Source of the DNA: Cyanidiococcus yangmingshanensis
Taxonomy: Eukaryota > Rhodophyta > Bangiophyceae > Cyanidiales > Cyanidiaceae
Assembly (NCBI GenBank): GCA_013995675.1
Contig: VWRR01000001.1
Span: forward strand, 496,001 to 560,000
Length of the DNA stretch: 64,000 nucleotides
Direction of reading: 5' to 3'
Below, one piece after another: positions 39,163 through 49,709 of this stretch (its first letter is position 1; the number at the start of each line of letters is the position of its first letter). The notes under the pieces are model-generated. The model was given only the letters and a program-made list of their open reading frames with translations, was not told where the DNA came from and did not search any database. The translations under genes were made by a program, and so were the position numbers.

Positions 39163-39981
39163 ATGGCTGCCGCTCCTCTGTTACTGGAGCGCAGTGCAGG
39201 TGGAGGAAGCAACGCGCTGCTACCGTGGCCGCCTCTAGATCGCCAACGACTACAGTTTGATCGAGGCGTATCGGACTGGATTCGGCAAGAAATGCTCAGC
39301 TTTTTTATGGAGGAATGGAACCAACTTGATGATCCGCTCTGTGGTCCTTGGATGGAGTCGCAGGGACAGAGACGAGAGGGATTGCGTGGGCGGACTGAAA
39401 TATATGTCGACGGGCGCTCGCGAGGAGCTCAGTCGTCGGCGCTGGTCGAGTCCGGGGCGCTTCACCCCGCTGGTCGCGAGCTCGAGCCTATATCGAACAG
39501 AATCATTCCACTAGAAATTGCGGCAACAGCAAATGAGAGGGAGGCGTTGATACGACATCACCGGGAGGTGCTTCGCGGCACCGAATCGAGCAAGGAGCCG
39601 TCTCCTCAGTCTGGTTTGGGTCTCTCAACGAGTCATCCAGGCAGCGCACACGCAAGCCATGTTGGGCGTCGAGGACGCATGCGACTCATGCTCGAGGCTG
39701 GCCCTCGGCAATCTCGAAAACAGCAGCCAGAAGGAATGTCTCTTGTGGCGACCCGAAGACCCTCCCGTCATCTGAATGCTCACCAGCGCTCATTCGATCG
39801 AGGAGAAGACGACGGAAACTCGCTCAGCGAAGAGGGCTCATCAAACGCAGACCTTGACGGCTCAGGGTCATCTGGGTCGAGCTCGGACTCGGACTGGGCG
39901 TTAGAAACAATTGATGATGATGAGGAATATGACGCTGATGTAGCGTTCGAAACCAACGCCGATAAAGAGGCAGTTTTTTGA
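39163..39981 (+). CDS. Unrecognised protein with Ser/acidic C-terminus
   Basis: 272 residues from the ATG at 39163. The N-terminal 60 residues look folded (RLQFDRGVSDWIRQEMLSFF, MEEWNQLDDPLCGPWM), followed by a linker and a helical segment (RIIPLEIAATANEREALIRH). The last 65 residues are low complexity, rich in Ser, Gly and Asp/Glu (SNADLDGSGSSGSSSDSDWA and a DDDEEYDAD run). The frame is clean with an in-context ATG and codon use like its neighbours, so it is probably real, but no family was recognised. The acidic tail suggests a nuclear or ribonucleoprotein-associated role; this is a guess. Confidence 0.6.
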   Translation: MAAAPLLLERSAGGGSNALLPWPPLDRQRLQFDRGVSDWIRQEMLSFFMEEWNQLDDPLCGPWMESQGQRREGLRGRTEIYVDGRSRGAQSSALVESGALHPAGRELEPISNRIIPLEIAATANEREALIRHHREVLRGTESSKEPSPQSGLGLSTSHPGSAHASHVGRRGRMRLMLEAGPRQSRKQQPEGMSLVATRRPSRHLNAHQRSFDRGEDDGNSLSEEGSSNADLDGSGSSGSSSDSDWALETIDDDEEYDADVAFETNADKEAVF

Positions 39982-40488
39982 AATGCATTTTTTATACTCG
40001 GGCAGACCCCAAGAAAAAGAAAAGCAGCCAAGACCGTCGTCTTCCGGAGTCTGTTCGTGGGAAACAGCATGGTTTCCGTGTAAAGAATGCACACCTGGTG
40101 GCGAGTCGTTCTCTAGGGAAGCGTTTTCGATCTTGATGCATTGAGAGCGCCTCAACTGGCACGTCTCAGCGAGCGTCTCTCATTTGCACGCTGGCGTGAC
40201 CGGACAAACGCACCTGGTGTTGTCGTGTCGTGAGCTTCGTATCTGAGGCGGGTTAGGCCACAGCAATGATAAAACGCGCCCCATCCATACTTTGGACGAA
40301 CACGGCCGTGAGATGGGCGCTTTCGGAATGATCATTTCGCTCGCAGCCATCACATCTTTACCTAAACCGAGGACGCAAACCGCATCGAAGCAAACGATCC
40401 TCTAGCGATGCAACAGCACCAGGAGACGAACCAGCAACTGGCCGTCCACTGAACACAAATCGAACGCTTATCTCAAAGCACGGAGCAC
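39982..40488. other. Convergent gap between acidic orphan and HflX
   Basis: About 500 bp between two 3' ends. Nothing recognised. Confidence 0.5.
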
Positions 40489-42411
40489 TCAAAGTCGATG
40501 TCGTCCGCGAGCTAGCCGTCGCCAATCGGTATCATCAAATGGCTCTGAGAAACGAGAATCAGACGAAGACAACTTGAGGTCGTCCGTGGCTACAACAGGC
40601 TCTCCTGGACAGAGAATTCCCCCCGCGCCACGAAGTTTGCCATGATAAGAAGCGAATGGGTCGCGTCGATGGGCGATCGAGGGTCGTTGCGACTCATCCT
40701 GTAGATGGAACCGCTCCAGCTGGTTTGCTAACCGATGTGGAACACGCACGCTCAAATAGATTCCGTGCGGCGTGTACTCCTGGTGATCACAGAGCCCGTG
40801 AGAGAGTATCTCCGAGGCGAGCGCCACCTCGGTGTACGGCAGGAAGCATTCCACAGGGACGTACATATCTCGAAGGGTGTCTTCGATACACTCGATGAGG
40901 CTGGGAAGACCCTCGCCAGTAAGCGCAGATATGGGTACCACCGGCGGATCCTGGCGAGACAGCATTGCGGCCTGATAGCGCACAGACTCCGCATGTTCGA
41001 TCAAATCCATCTTATTCCAAATGACGATACGCGGTTTGGCACGCAGTACGCCCAGTTCATCAAGGGTCTGCTCGACAACGGCTGCCTGTGCTCTCCAACT
41101 CGGACTCGAACGATCGATTACATGCAAGATGATATCTGCGTCAATGACGACCTCCAACGTGGCCCGGAAAGCAGCAATCAATTCCGTGGGAAGCTTCTGG
41201 ATAAAACCAACCGAGTCGGTAATGAGAACCTCAGGAGTAACGCAAAGCCCCGGAATTTCGGCACGGCGAGTCGTTGGATCCAAGGTACAGAAGAGCATCG
41301 GATCAGCGAAGACTCGCGCCCGGGTCATCGTATTCAGCAAGGTGCTTTTGCCACTAGACGTATATCCAGTGAGTGCCAATGATGGGAGATGCTGAGCAGC
41401 CCGCTGGCGCCGTCGTTGTTGTCGCTTCTGTCGGATCTGTTCGAGTTCTCGTCTTAGTCGTGCAATCCTCTGAGCGATCATTCTCCGATCAACCTCTATC
41501 TGGGTCTCTCCAGGTCCCCGAAAGGCGACTCCAAGACCGCCACTCTGTCGCTCCAAATGCTGCCACATGCGAGTGAGCCGCGGTAGGCGGTACTGCAGAA
41601 GAGCCAGCTCAATCTGCAATGCACCCTCTTTGCTCATAGCGTGTTGTGCGAAAATATCCAGAATCACTGCCGTGCGGTCCAGAACCTGGATTCCTGAACG
41701 TTCGCCACCGAACGCTTTCTCTAGGGCTCGTTGCTGCGATGGCGACAGTTGCTCGTCGAAGACGCAGGCGTTTGCCCCCACGCTCTGCATCATCGCCCGA
41801 ACTTGGCTCACTTTGCCGCTACCGATAAGGGTTCGGCTGTGAAACTGCATCAGTCGCTGCGCAGTGCGGCCGACCACTTGCATACCAGCCGTGGTACACA
41901 GTTCAGTCAGTTCATCCAGAGACTGTTCCAATGTGATGCGTTCGGTTTCAGCGCTATGGAGACGAGCGCTCTTGAGCTCTGCACCGACTAGGAAACAGCG
42001 AGCGCTCGCAGCGTCTCGTGAGTGCGCTCTCCAAGAGGGCTGCACTCGCTCAGGTGCTTCATCGTCAACGTTTTGGTGATACTGCGAGCCCTGCAACCAG
42101 AGGCGTCTGGTTCTCCTTCCGAGTCCGTCTCTTTGCGTCTGCGACTGCAACCAGTACGTTCCGTGAACCGGACCGGACCACACACCAAAACTTTTGTGCA
42201 CAGAGGCCGGAATCCACACTCCTGCAAACGACAGTGTCATCAAGGGCAGGTCGCCAGTCAGGGTGAAGCTGAACTGCGGAACCAGGGCTTCAACGACCAG
42301 CGAACAACTCGCTTCTATGGGCGTCGCCCCTCTACAGGACGAGCAAGTGCAGGGCGTTGGCTCTACGAGTCTGCGGGAATCCTGGGCTCGCGAGACCGTT
42401 ACGGAGATCAT
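40489..42411 (-). CDS. HFLX: HflX-type ribosome-associated GTPase, probably organellar
   Basis: 640 residues from the ATG at 42411. The HflX N-terminal domain (about 200-330) has IGSGKVSQVRAMMQSVGANA, VFDEQLSPSQQRALE, VLDRTAVILDIFAQHAMSKE and the Gly-rich FRGPGETQIEVDRR. The G domain follows: G1 GYTSSGKSTLLN near 350, G2 region LDPTTRR, G3 DSVGFIQKLP near 397, G4 NKMD near 465. HflX splits or rescues stalled 70S-type ribosomes in bacteria; eukaryotic copies are usually sent to plastids or mitochondria. The N-terminal about 150 residues, without acidic clusters, could hold a targeting peptide. A C-terminal 50-residue Ser/Asp-rich tail is extra. All GTP-binding motifs are intact. Confidence 0.93.
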   Translation of the reverse strand: MISVTVSRAQDSRRLVEPTPCTCSSCRGATPIEASCSLVVEALVPQFSFTLTGDLPLMTLSFAGVWIPASVHKSFGVWSGPVHGTYWLQSQTQRDGLGRRTRRLWLQGSQYHQNVDDEAPERVQPSWRAHSRDAASARCFLVGAELKSARLHSAETERITLEQSLDELTELCTTAGMQVVGRTAQRLMQFHSRTLIGSGKVSQVRAMMQSVGANACVFDEQLSPSQQRALEKAFGGERSGIQVLDRTAVILDIFAQHAMSKEGALQIELALLQYRLPRLTRMWQHLERQSGGLGVAFRGPGETQIEVDRRMIAQRIARLRRELEQIRQKRQQRRRQRAAQHLPSLALTGYTSSGKSTLLNTMTRARVFADPMLFCTLDPTTRRAEIPGLCVTPEVLITDSVGFIQKLPTELIAAFRATLEVVIDADIILHVIDRSSPSWRAQAAVVEQTLDELGVLRAKPRIVIWNKMDLIEHAESVRYQAAMLSRQDPPVVPISALTGEGLPSLIECIEDTLRDMYVPVECFLPYTEVALASEILSHGLCDHQEYTPHGIYLSVRVPHRLANQLERFHLQDESQRPSIAHRRDPFASYHGKLRGAGGILCPGEPVVATDDLKLSSSDSRFSEPFDDTDWRRLARGRHRL

Positions 42412-43674
42412 TGATCCTTATGTTTAGTAGGGAGTGGGTGAATGGATTTTGCTGGAAGCAGTCTATATATCTTTGAACAAGAAAAGAACGGTGGAAACCC
42501 ATGCTTGAGAATGTCGTTTGGGGGCCAGCGTCCGGCTTTATGAATCGTGTTTTCGCTTCGCAGGATAGGCAGTCGGACAGTGTCTCCAGGAAACCAAGAA
42601 GAGCAGAATAGGGTAAGGAAGAATGAGCGATTTCTGTCGGTCGCTGAGCGCAATAACAGACCTCATCGTAACGCGCGTTTACGAAAGCGAGCTCGGCTCA
42701 CGTCGATCGACGACAAGGCAGCCAAGAAGACGCTCTGAACCCTGCCGGTCTCGTTATGCCAACAGAGCTGAAGGCTTGATCCATAGAGACCAGTAGCCGC
42801 ACACGAGCAGCTTGGTTGCGCTCCGTCTAAAAACTGATAGAGAAAAAGGATTCCGCCTTCTGTTGTTCGTTTGTTCAGAAAACGGCATCGTCCGGCGTGT
42901 CGAAACGACGCTGCAGCCACTGCGGGATTCTATGCGATACGTGTGCTGCCGGAGACCGTAGAGCCAGACCCAGATTGTTTCATTGGCGGTCATGGAGAAC
43001 TCGAAAAGGGTCTTGTAAAAGCATTCGCGGCCAGGTGCTCGTGTCTCATCTCCAAAGTGTTCCCTGGCCAAGCTGTCCGGGTCGAGGTCTGCTCCATACT
43101 CGAGCGGTGCTGTCGGCGATGTGCGTACGCACACAATAGAGCATCCGTGGTGGCTCACGATATACATCATGGCTGCCATCATGATTGGAACTTTCAAGAG
43201 GCTTTGAGAAATGTAACAAACCCGACAGAGTCCTTATTCTAACTGGTTGTCTGTTTTTTTGCCTGTCGAGACGAATGCCAGGTTTGCAGGTTCATACAGG
43301 CGCACTCGCTGGAACTGGACGGAGGAGATCCGTGGAAATCGTCATTTTTCCCTACACATGCTTGCGTTTCGAAGCCATTTTGCTGTTCGGACGATAATTC
43401 GTCTGTGTGCAAGTGCACCCATGGCTGACAGACGCCGGTATGCTAGCCATTTGCTGCCTATTCTACTCAAGATTGCAAGGGCGTGTCCTGTTGGGGTCTC
43501 TGCCCTGGCATCGTCCCAGTTGCCCATTCGCGCCGTTTGCATCTCGATACCAAGGCACCAGATATGCTCTAAGAAGGGCAACAAAATCGCTTGTCCAGGC
43601 TTATAACCGCCGTGGCTTTACAGATTGATGAATCCTGAAAAATGTCTCCGGAGCATTTGTCTCTCGAATGTCTC
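42412..43674. other. Intergenic region between HflX and ZNF598
   Basis: About 1.26 kb. Overlapping frames on both strands (42754-43197 minus, 42871-43242 plus). A plus frame near 42897 contains CSHCGILCDTC, but it is open only from a GTG and has no further zinc motif. Nothing is assigned. Confidence 0.4.
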
Positions 43675-46455
43675 TTACTTGGCCGACGGCTGCACTGCAT
43701 GTTTCGCCGCCATGCTTCTCTGCTGTGTCTTGGCTACAAGACGTCGTTGTAAATCCCGTTCCTGCTCCCACGCAAATCCGTAGTGACCAATAAGCACACC
43801 GCGCTGGAGACGTTGCGCTTGACGCTCTCGGGCCAGTTGGGCAACATCAAGTACGCGGCCTCCTCGTCCGGGTTCAAACAGGGCTCCACCATCAAAGCGA
43901 GTCGTGGGTGCGCCACGATTCGACGTGGACAATCGAGCGTCCTGTTGACGCTGTTCCACCGCTGAGGGGGGATCGCTCAGACGCATCGTCGGAAAAGATT
44001 CTTCCAAAGTAGATACCGATCCGGGACTCGTTTCCGCGGTTGCGGAGCGCTTGGCGCCTGCCGCTTCAGGTCCCGCAGCAGCGGCTGACGAGGATGGTCG
44101 CGAACTCGGCTCTGTGGGCAGCGTTTGGCTGAGGCTCGGGAACGCCTCCGGTGCCAACATGGCTCGTGTTCGCGCACGGGCATCGGCTGGGAGCAACCGT
44201 GCACTCGAGTTCCGCACGACATTGGATAGCGTCCATGAAGATCGACTCGGTTCGATACCGGGAAACTGACTCGACTCTCCCGTTGATGCAGCATATTTTT
44301 TCGTCGCCGCAAGGAGGTATTGTCGCTGCTCTGCATCTGGTTGCAACACGCTCATTTCGAATAGGACATCCACCGTCGTAGATGGTGTGGTTCCACTTTC
44401 CGTCAAGAGATGTCCCAGCGCATGGACACATGCGTCCGCATCGATCTCTCTGCGCAAGAAGCGTTCACAATGGGAACGAAACAAGGTCCATGTCTCTTGT
44501 CCGTGCGGCGACTCTGCTCGTAGCAATGCCTTGAGGCGTTCCAAAAGAAGTGCGCCTCGACGCATCGCCTCCGCTTCGGACCGAGGAATGGTATGAGTAG
44601 CAGTTCCCAGGTCCAAAACACTCCTCGACACCGCTGAACGAGTCGAGCCAGCTTCGATCCGCGATTGCACATTCAACAGCGGCTGTGTTTCTCCATCGGA
44701 TTGATTCTCGCTCGTTGTCGTCCAAGAACTCGTTGTTCTTTGGTCTGCAGGCAGACCAGCGGCAGCTTGAGCTGTCATGCTCGAGCTTTGCTCTGGTCGA
44801 GGAGCCCCCGACTGACTGCTGTCCTCTCGTCGAGGAGGGTGCGCTGTATCCTCTACGGCACCACGAGGTCGGGTTTCCAATGTCTCTCTGGCCGTGGCTC
44901 GACTTCCACGCGGCAGAATCGTCCCTGGTGCATCGGCGTAGACGACGGTCGCACCAGAGAAGCCTCGCTGACGCGCCCGGGACCGGGCAGTCATCTCATG
45001 TTCGTCGCTCGCGATCAAGCGCCTCGGAAGTGACGTGTTGGAGACAGCATCTGCAATCGTCAGCGGATCTTCCTGTTGCAGCTCCTGAAACCGAAAAGTC
45101 CGACTCGATAGGTGTGCAGTCGTGGACGAGCTTCCATTCGACTCTGGGCATTGTCTTCGATAGTGTACCTGAAGATCTAGAAGTGTTGCGAAAGCCAGAC
45201 CCCGACAACTAGGTGCCTCGCAAACATAATGCGCTGTCCGATAGTGTTCCTCAAGCGCTGCAAAATTTCTATAGTATACGTACTGAATCCCTTCACGCTC
45301 GCAAAGCGTACACGACTCGTGCGTCTTGGTCAAATGCTCATACAGGTCATCATCATCGTAGAAGTGACGTTTGCAAAAACGACACGCTGCATGCTCTGAG
45401 CGCAAGTGATCGCGCAGCGTGATATCAGCGATGCCAGGTGAAGCACGTCGCTCTAGTGATGAGCGCACGGCGCGAGTGTGCGGCGCTCGTAAACGCAACG
45501 GATAGAGCACAAGCTCCGTCCAGTACTTCCGGCCAGACTCTATGCATACCTCGCAGAGCGTATGGTTCGGATGTTTGTGGCGCACGTGTTGGACAAGGTC
45601 TACCACACCCATTGTCGTGAAACCGCACGCTGCGCATGTTGGTATCTGGAGACGACACATTTGGTCCCATGCAGTTCTGTCAGTGTACCTCAGACCTGCG
45701 TTGGCATCCCACAAATCGGCCTTTTCAGTGCCAGTAGAATTAGCCGTTGAGGCGTTCGAGCGCTTGAATGCAGCTCCGGTATCAGCGGCCGACACAACGA
45801 TCATTTCTTCTAATTCTTGATTGCAGACTACGCAGCGGCGGTTGCCGTAGAGCGCTCGAGCCCGGTGCGCACAACGTAGACAGAGCCGATGATCACAAGG
45901 GCCAATGGCCCAGTCCTGAGCCGGCTCTCGGCATACCACACAAATCGAGTCCGGTTCGTGTTCTGGATCGAACATGGCCTCACGACTGTCGCGATTCTCG
46001 GTCGCTGCTCCAGGCACAGATTCAGGCACCTCATGCGGGTCAGATTCTATACTTGCCGCTGACGAGGTTGCAACACTATTACGAGCTCTCACGGTACGAC
46101 GTTCAGAGCCACATAGATCATCGGTACCGTTTGGTTTTGCCACAGAACTAGGCAACTGTTTTCGTGTCAGCGTTGCTGTCGGCTTGAGGCCCTTGGCAGC
46201 TCGCGGTTTCGAAGAAGTGTTCCTCGCGGTGTTCGCACTACCCCCTAGCCGGCTCTCCTGTCGCTGTTGTTGCGAGGGGCGTGGTCGCCGCTCTGGAAAA
46301 TTTGAATCGTTACCTAGACCTTCGGGACGGGGGTTGGGAGTCCGCGTACCTAGTGCGCCCGTTGGAACTGAGCCTCTACTGGAATCCTCCGCGTGGGCCT
46401 CGCGTCGTTCCGGATCAACAGAAGCGGTCGCGAACGATCGAAGACGCTTCCACAT
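43675..46455 (-). CDS. ZNF598: ZNF598/Hel2 E3 ubiquitin ligase (ribosome collision sensor)
   Basis: 926 residues from the ATG at 46455 (the frame is open to a TTG at 46491). A RING finger at about 169-215 (CVVCREPAQDWAIGPCDHRL, CLRCAHRARA, CVVCNQ) is followed by the characteristic C2H2 array at about 265-450: CAACGFTTMGVVDLVQHVRH, CEVC, FCKRHFYDDDDLYEHLTKTH, CTLCEREGIQYVYYRNFAAL, EEHYRTAHYVCEAPSCRGLA. This order is diagnostic for ZNF598/Hel2, which ubiquitinates small-subunit proteins on collided ribosomes and starts quality control. The rest is low complexity with one helical block near 700 (LLERLKALLRAES...FRSHCERFLRREID) found in the family. The gene is intact and divergent from LSM14, another mRNA-fate gene. 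Confidence 0.95.
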   Translation of the reverse strand: MWKRLRSFATASVDPERREAHAEDSSRGSVPTGALGTRTPNPRPEGLGNDSNFPERRPRPSQQQRQESRLGGSANTARNTSSKPRAAKGLKPTATLTRKQLPSSVAKPNGTDDLCGSERRTVRARNSVATSSAASIESDPHEVPESVPGAATENRDSREAMFDPEHEPDSICVVCREPAQDWAIGPCDHRLCLRCAHRARALYGNRRCVVCNQELEEMIVVSAADTGAAFKRSNASTANSTGTEKADLWDANAGLRYTDRTAWDQMCRLQIPTCAACGFTTMGVVDLVQHVRHKHPNHTLCEVCIESGRKYWTELVLYPLRLRAPHTRAVRSSLERRASPGIADITLRDHLRSEHAACRFCKRHFYDDDDLYEHLTKTHESCTLCEREGIQYVYYRNFAALEEHYRTAHYVCEAPSCRGLAFATLLDLQVHYRRQCPESNGSSSTTAHLSSRTFRFQELQQEDPLTIADAVSNTSLPRRLIASDEHEMTARSRARQRGFSGATVVYADAPGTILPRGSRATARETLETRPRGAVEDTAHPPRREDSSQSGAPRPEQSSSMTAQAAAGLPADQRTTSSWTTTSENQSDGETQPLLNVQSRIEAGSTRSAVSRSVLDLGTATHTIPRSEAEAMRRGALLLERLKALLRAESPHGQETWTLFRSHCERFLRREIDADACVHALGHLLTESGTTPSTTVDVLFEMSVLQPDAEQRQYLLAATKKYAASTGESSQFPGIEPSRSSWTLSNVVRNSSARLLPADARARTRAMLAPEAFPSLSQTLPTEPSSRPSSSAAAAGPEAAGAKRSATAETSPGSVSTLEESFPTMRLSDPPSAVEQRQQDARLSTSNRGAPTTRFDGGALFEPGRGGRVLDVAQLARERQAQRLQRGVLIGHYGFAWEQERDLQRRLVAKTQQRSMAAKHAVQPSAK

Positions 46456-47434
46456 GCCCCTAGTGTGTCTAACGTAGTACCTCCAAATCAAACGCGCCTA
46501 TCCAGTTTTTCTCTAGTTCCCTCAAGTCTCGATCGACCGAAGCTCTACGGCTTTCACGTCGACGACAATAACGCTTCAAGGCACTCCAAAACGGCTCCAA
46601 CTCAAAATATTCTTTTTGTACCGGTAGTACGTCCCAAGAAACGCGTCAGTCAGTGGCCCACCGTGATTCGTTTCAGCTTAGCACGTACCAGGAGTGGTCT
46701 TCTCGTCCGAACAACGACCAGCTCAAATATTTCTCTGCTTGTATACGGATACTCTTCCCTACGGCATCGTATCGCGCGCTGGCCGAGAGCCGAAACCGCT
46801 CACGATGCGCGAGTGGCCACGCGACTCCAAAAGACCATACTTGTCCCTAGAACTGCCATTATATCCCAGACCTGCATGAAGCCGTTCGAAGCGCTCCGTG
46901 ACGGCGACCTCAGAAGCGCATCTCCGGTCATCGGGCTCTGGGCTGGGCACCGAGTAAGCGTCTCGCCGGTCCCGGGAGACGAGCCAAAAATGCGAGTCGC
47001 ATACACACCTTAATTCGGGACGTACCGACTCGATTGATCAAGATGCCCTGCTCTTGGGATGCGGGATGCATATTGGCGCCCGCGATACTGAAAGACGTAC
47101 ACCCAACTATCTCCATCCAATCTGATTCATTTTCGAACAAGTATGCATAAAGTGAACTGTCCAGAAAAGGGACGGATCGACGCAGTTCGCGAGCGATGTC
47201 TCCCCTGCGTCTGCTGGCGCAGAACAGACGCTCCGCAGCGCCGCGCGCCGTCTCGTACACGCATGGCGCCAGCGCGCGGTGCCACCGTGCGTGCGCGTCA
47301 GACGCCCCCGTTTGTGTTTCTACGCGTTGCTCAAGTCGTTTTCACGTGACTACAGAAGGGCTAGTTCGTTGTCTCGGAGAGTTTTGTTGGACTGGAAAAG
47401 CAGTACATAGACGTGCGTGCTGTCTCTTTACGTT
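46456..47434. other. Divergent upstream region of ZNF598 and LSM14
   Basis: About 980 bp. A frame antisense to ZNF598 (46393-47013) extends into it without motifs. A GC-rich patch lies around 47240-47310. No RNA gene was recognised. Confidence 0.45.
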
Positions 47435-49072
47435 ATGAACGGGCAAGGTGAGGGGAGTGCGATCGGTGCGCCGCCGCTTGGCCCGCCGCAGTTCGTCGGG
47501 TCGAGGATCTCGCTTCTCTCGAAGATGAACGTACGCTATGAAGGTATACTATACAGCATCAACCCTCAAGATAGCACAGTGCAATTGCAGAATGTGCGGT
47601 GTTATGGGACGGAGGATCGAATTCGGCCGGACCGTGGTCCGCCGATACCGCCGTCAAACGATGTGTACGATTTTATTGTGTTTCGAGGTGTCGATATCCA
47701 AGACCTCAAAGTGGTTGTGCCTGCACCGATGGTGTCTCCTCCTCCACCTCCACACCAAGTGTATCCGGCTGGAACAGGATCAGGTGTGCCTCCGTCAGCG
47801 TTGATAGGGACGCCCAGTTTGCCGCCTTACAGCAACAACGCTGCACCGCCAGCGGTGCACCTCGGCATGGGAAACTACATGTGGCCTGGAGGCGGTCCAG
47901 TGCAGATGCCGCCGCCGCCGCCTTACGCGTATGCCCAGCATCGTTCGGATCCGAGTTCTTTCGGCCAAGAGTTTGCGCAACGCGGAGGCTACCGTTCTGA
48001 TTTGCCTCCTGTGCAGCCGGGATCCCACAACAACACCGGAGCATCGTTGCCAATGTTGTCTGAATCACTGCCCAGTATGCCGAGTCGTTTGGCGACAGTT
48101 CCACCTCCAGTCCCGATGAATCGTATGGATAGCACCACACTCGTGGTGCAGAACGGAGAAACAGCGAATACGTATGTAGATAAGGATCTTGTTTCGACCA
48201 GGCCATCACAATCAGAGTCTGCAGCTGCCGCGGTGTCACGGAAGCCCAACGACACGGAAATGATTAGCTCAGCACAAGCCGAAGAAAATTATCGGAGACA
48301 GGAGGGATATCGGAGTGTCAGGCGGGGCGAGACAACGACAGATGGCACTTTTTCGAATGGCACCGTGACCGGAACAGAACAAGCGCCGGCCAGCCGTTCT
48401 CGTGGTGATCGCACAACGTCGCACTCGTCGGCTAGATCAGCATCCGAAGGCACGCGAACTCAAAAAGAGGCCTGGCGAAACGCGAGCACGAGAGGCCGAG
48501 GTACTGCATCTTTGGGTCGCAAGGGTGCGCCATCTGGTGGTGGTCCTGCACCGCTACAAAACGATGCTGGAAGCGAGATGAAAACGACGACGTCGCATCG
48601 TTCACGATGGAAACCTTCTGAATTAGAGGAGTTCGATTTCGAATCCATACATGAGAAGCTGCAGAAATCGTTGCTTATCGAAGAGGATCTCTTGAATAAG
48701 ATACGTGAGCAGCCGAAGAAATACGACAAAAACAGATCATTTTTCGATTCTCTCGGAGAGGACCCGACAAGCCAGGAGCTTTCTGCGAGAGATCGACCCC
48801 AGATTGCAACCAAGAATGGCGCTCAGCACGGCCAGGGCTCCGCCGAAAACCCGCCTTCAGCGTATCAGAGGAATGTCGAAACATTTGGGGAAGCTGCTGT
48901 TCGTTTCCGACGGCACCGCGGCCGAATGAGTGGGCACCCTCGACAGAATCAAGCTCGCGGTCAAGGACGTTCATCGAACAAGCGCCAAATGCCGCCCAGA
49001 GACAACGAACGCGGACAAGGAAACCACCAAAATGTGGGAAGGAGTGACTCCAGACCAGCAACAACTGCATGA
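47435..49072 (+). CDS. LSM14: LSM14/Scd6/RAP55-type P-body protein
   Basis: 545 residues from the ATG at 47435 (MNGQGEGSAIG; the frame is open to a GTG at 47417). The N-terminal LSm14 domain spans about residues 15-95: FVGSRISLLSKMNVRYEGIL, YSINPQDSTVQLQNVRCYGT, EDRI then VYDFIVFRGVDIQDLKV. A long Pro/Ser-rich linker follows. The FDF motif lies near 399 (EFDFESIHEKLQKSLLIEED) and the TFG-type box near 479 (NVETFGEAAVRFRRHRGRM), followed by an Arg/Gly/Gln-rich end. LSM14/Scd6 proteins bind DDX6/Dhh1 and eIF4E-related factors and repress translation in P-bodies. Domain order and length fit the family. Confidence 0.94.
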   Translation: MNGQGEGSAIGAPPLGPPQFVGSRISLLSKMNVRYEGILYSINPQDSTVQLQNVRCYGTEDRIRPDRGPPIPPSNDVYDFIVFRGVDIQDLKVVVPAPMVSPPPPPHQVYPAGTGSGVPPSALIGTPSLPPYSNNAAPPAVHLGMGNYMWPGGGPVQMPPPPPYAYAQHRSDPSSFGQEFAQRGGYRSDLPPVQPGSHNNTGASLPMLSESLPSMPSRLATVPPPVPMNRMDSTTLVVQNGETANTYVDKDLVSTRPSQSESAAAAVSRKPNDTEMISSAQAEENYRRQEGYRSVRRGETTTDGTFSNGTVTGTEQAPASRSRGDRTTSHSSARSASEGTRTQKEAWRNASTRGRGTASLGRKGAPSGGGPAPLQNDAGSEMKTTTSHRSRWKPSELEEFDFESIHEKLQKSLLIEEDLLNKIREQPKKYDKNRSFFDSLGEDPTSQELSARDRPQIATKNGAQHGQGSAENPPSAYQRNVETFGEAAVRFRRHRGRMSGHPRQNQARGQGRSSNKRQMPPRDNERGQGNHQNVGRSDSRPATTA

Positions 49073-49179
49073 TGTTTGTGGAAAGGATAACGGATTGGTC
49101 TTTCCAAAAAGCCACCTCTTGAATATTTGAATCAATCTCTCTTGACCTACCGATAATCAACGGTGAATGCATCGCACGA

Positions 49180-49200
49180 GGTGGTGGTGGTGGTGGTGGT
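49180..49200. repeat. (GGT)7 microsatellite
   Basis: Seven perfect GGT units in 21 bp, in non-coding sequence 108 bp after the LSM14 stop codon. Confidence 0.97.
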
Positions 49201-49328
49201 CAAAACCAACTCGACGATGCCAACTCGTTTGGAGCGGTTCATTTTCTGTCGATCAGACAGGCGATCAGCTGGCTTGGGAAGCTCACTCACAGCAACGATG
49301 GGTTTCCGGCCCTGATTCTTGATCTATC

Positions 49329-49709
49329 ATGGGGGCTGTTATGGCTCAACGAGCCATCTGTTGGTCGGAAGGAGCTGCACGGATGTTTCGCTCAGTAAGA
49401 GGGGCGTGTTGGCACACCATATGCGTGAGGCTGCTCTCACGATGCAATGGAACGAGCGCTTTTCCCACATTCTGTATCAGCGAGACACGATCGACCGGCA
49501 TCGTTCCTATGCCACGAAGGTTCTCTCTGACGCGAACGATGATCAGCCAGATCGTCGCGACGGAGCATGTTTTCGCGCATCCAACAGATGTGGTTGGCAA
49601 ACAAGCGATCGATGATCCTGGTGCAAGGCGTTATTGCTCTAGCGCGTCTACGTCAGCAGGCAACGGGTCCGTCACGCTGAAAGATGCTGTTGAAGCCTGG
49701 ATCGATTGA
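49329..49709 (+). CDS. Questionable small protein with presequence-like N-terminus
   Basis: 126 codons from the ATG at 49329. The N-terminus is Arg-rich without acidic clusters (MFRSVRGACWHTICVRLLSR) and the C-terminal half is protein-like (ISQIVATEHVFAHPTDVVGK, then NGSVTLKDAVEAWID). The overlapping frame 49319-49615 also looks plausible in its first half (MREAALTMQWNERFSHILYQ, RDTIDRHRSYATKVLSDAND). A +1 step from that frame into this one near 49550 would join the two better halves. No family was recognised. Confidence 0.25.
   Translation: MGAVMAQRAICWSEGAARMFRSVRGACWHTICVRLLSRCNGTSAFPTFCISETRSTGIVPMPRRFSLTRTMISQIVATEHVFAHPTDVVGKQAIDDPGARRYCSSASTSAGNGSVTLKDAVEAWID

Noticed and set aside
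40656-42427. Several plus-strand frames across HflX
   Set aside because: All are antisense to an intact HflX coding sequence with complete GTPase motifs.
42871-43242. Zinc-finger gene suggested by CSHCGILCDTC
   Set aside because: A single CxxC pair set in frames without a good ATG start and without further zinc ligands.
46393-47013. 206-codon plus frame overlapping the 5' end of ZNF598
   Set aside because: No motif, and it begins inside ZNF598 coding sequence.
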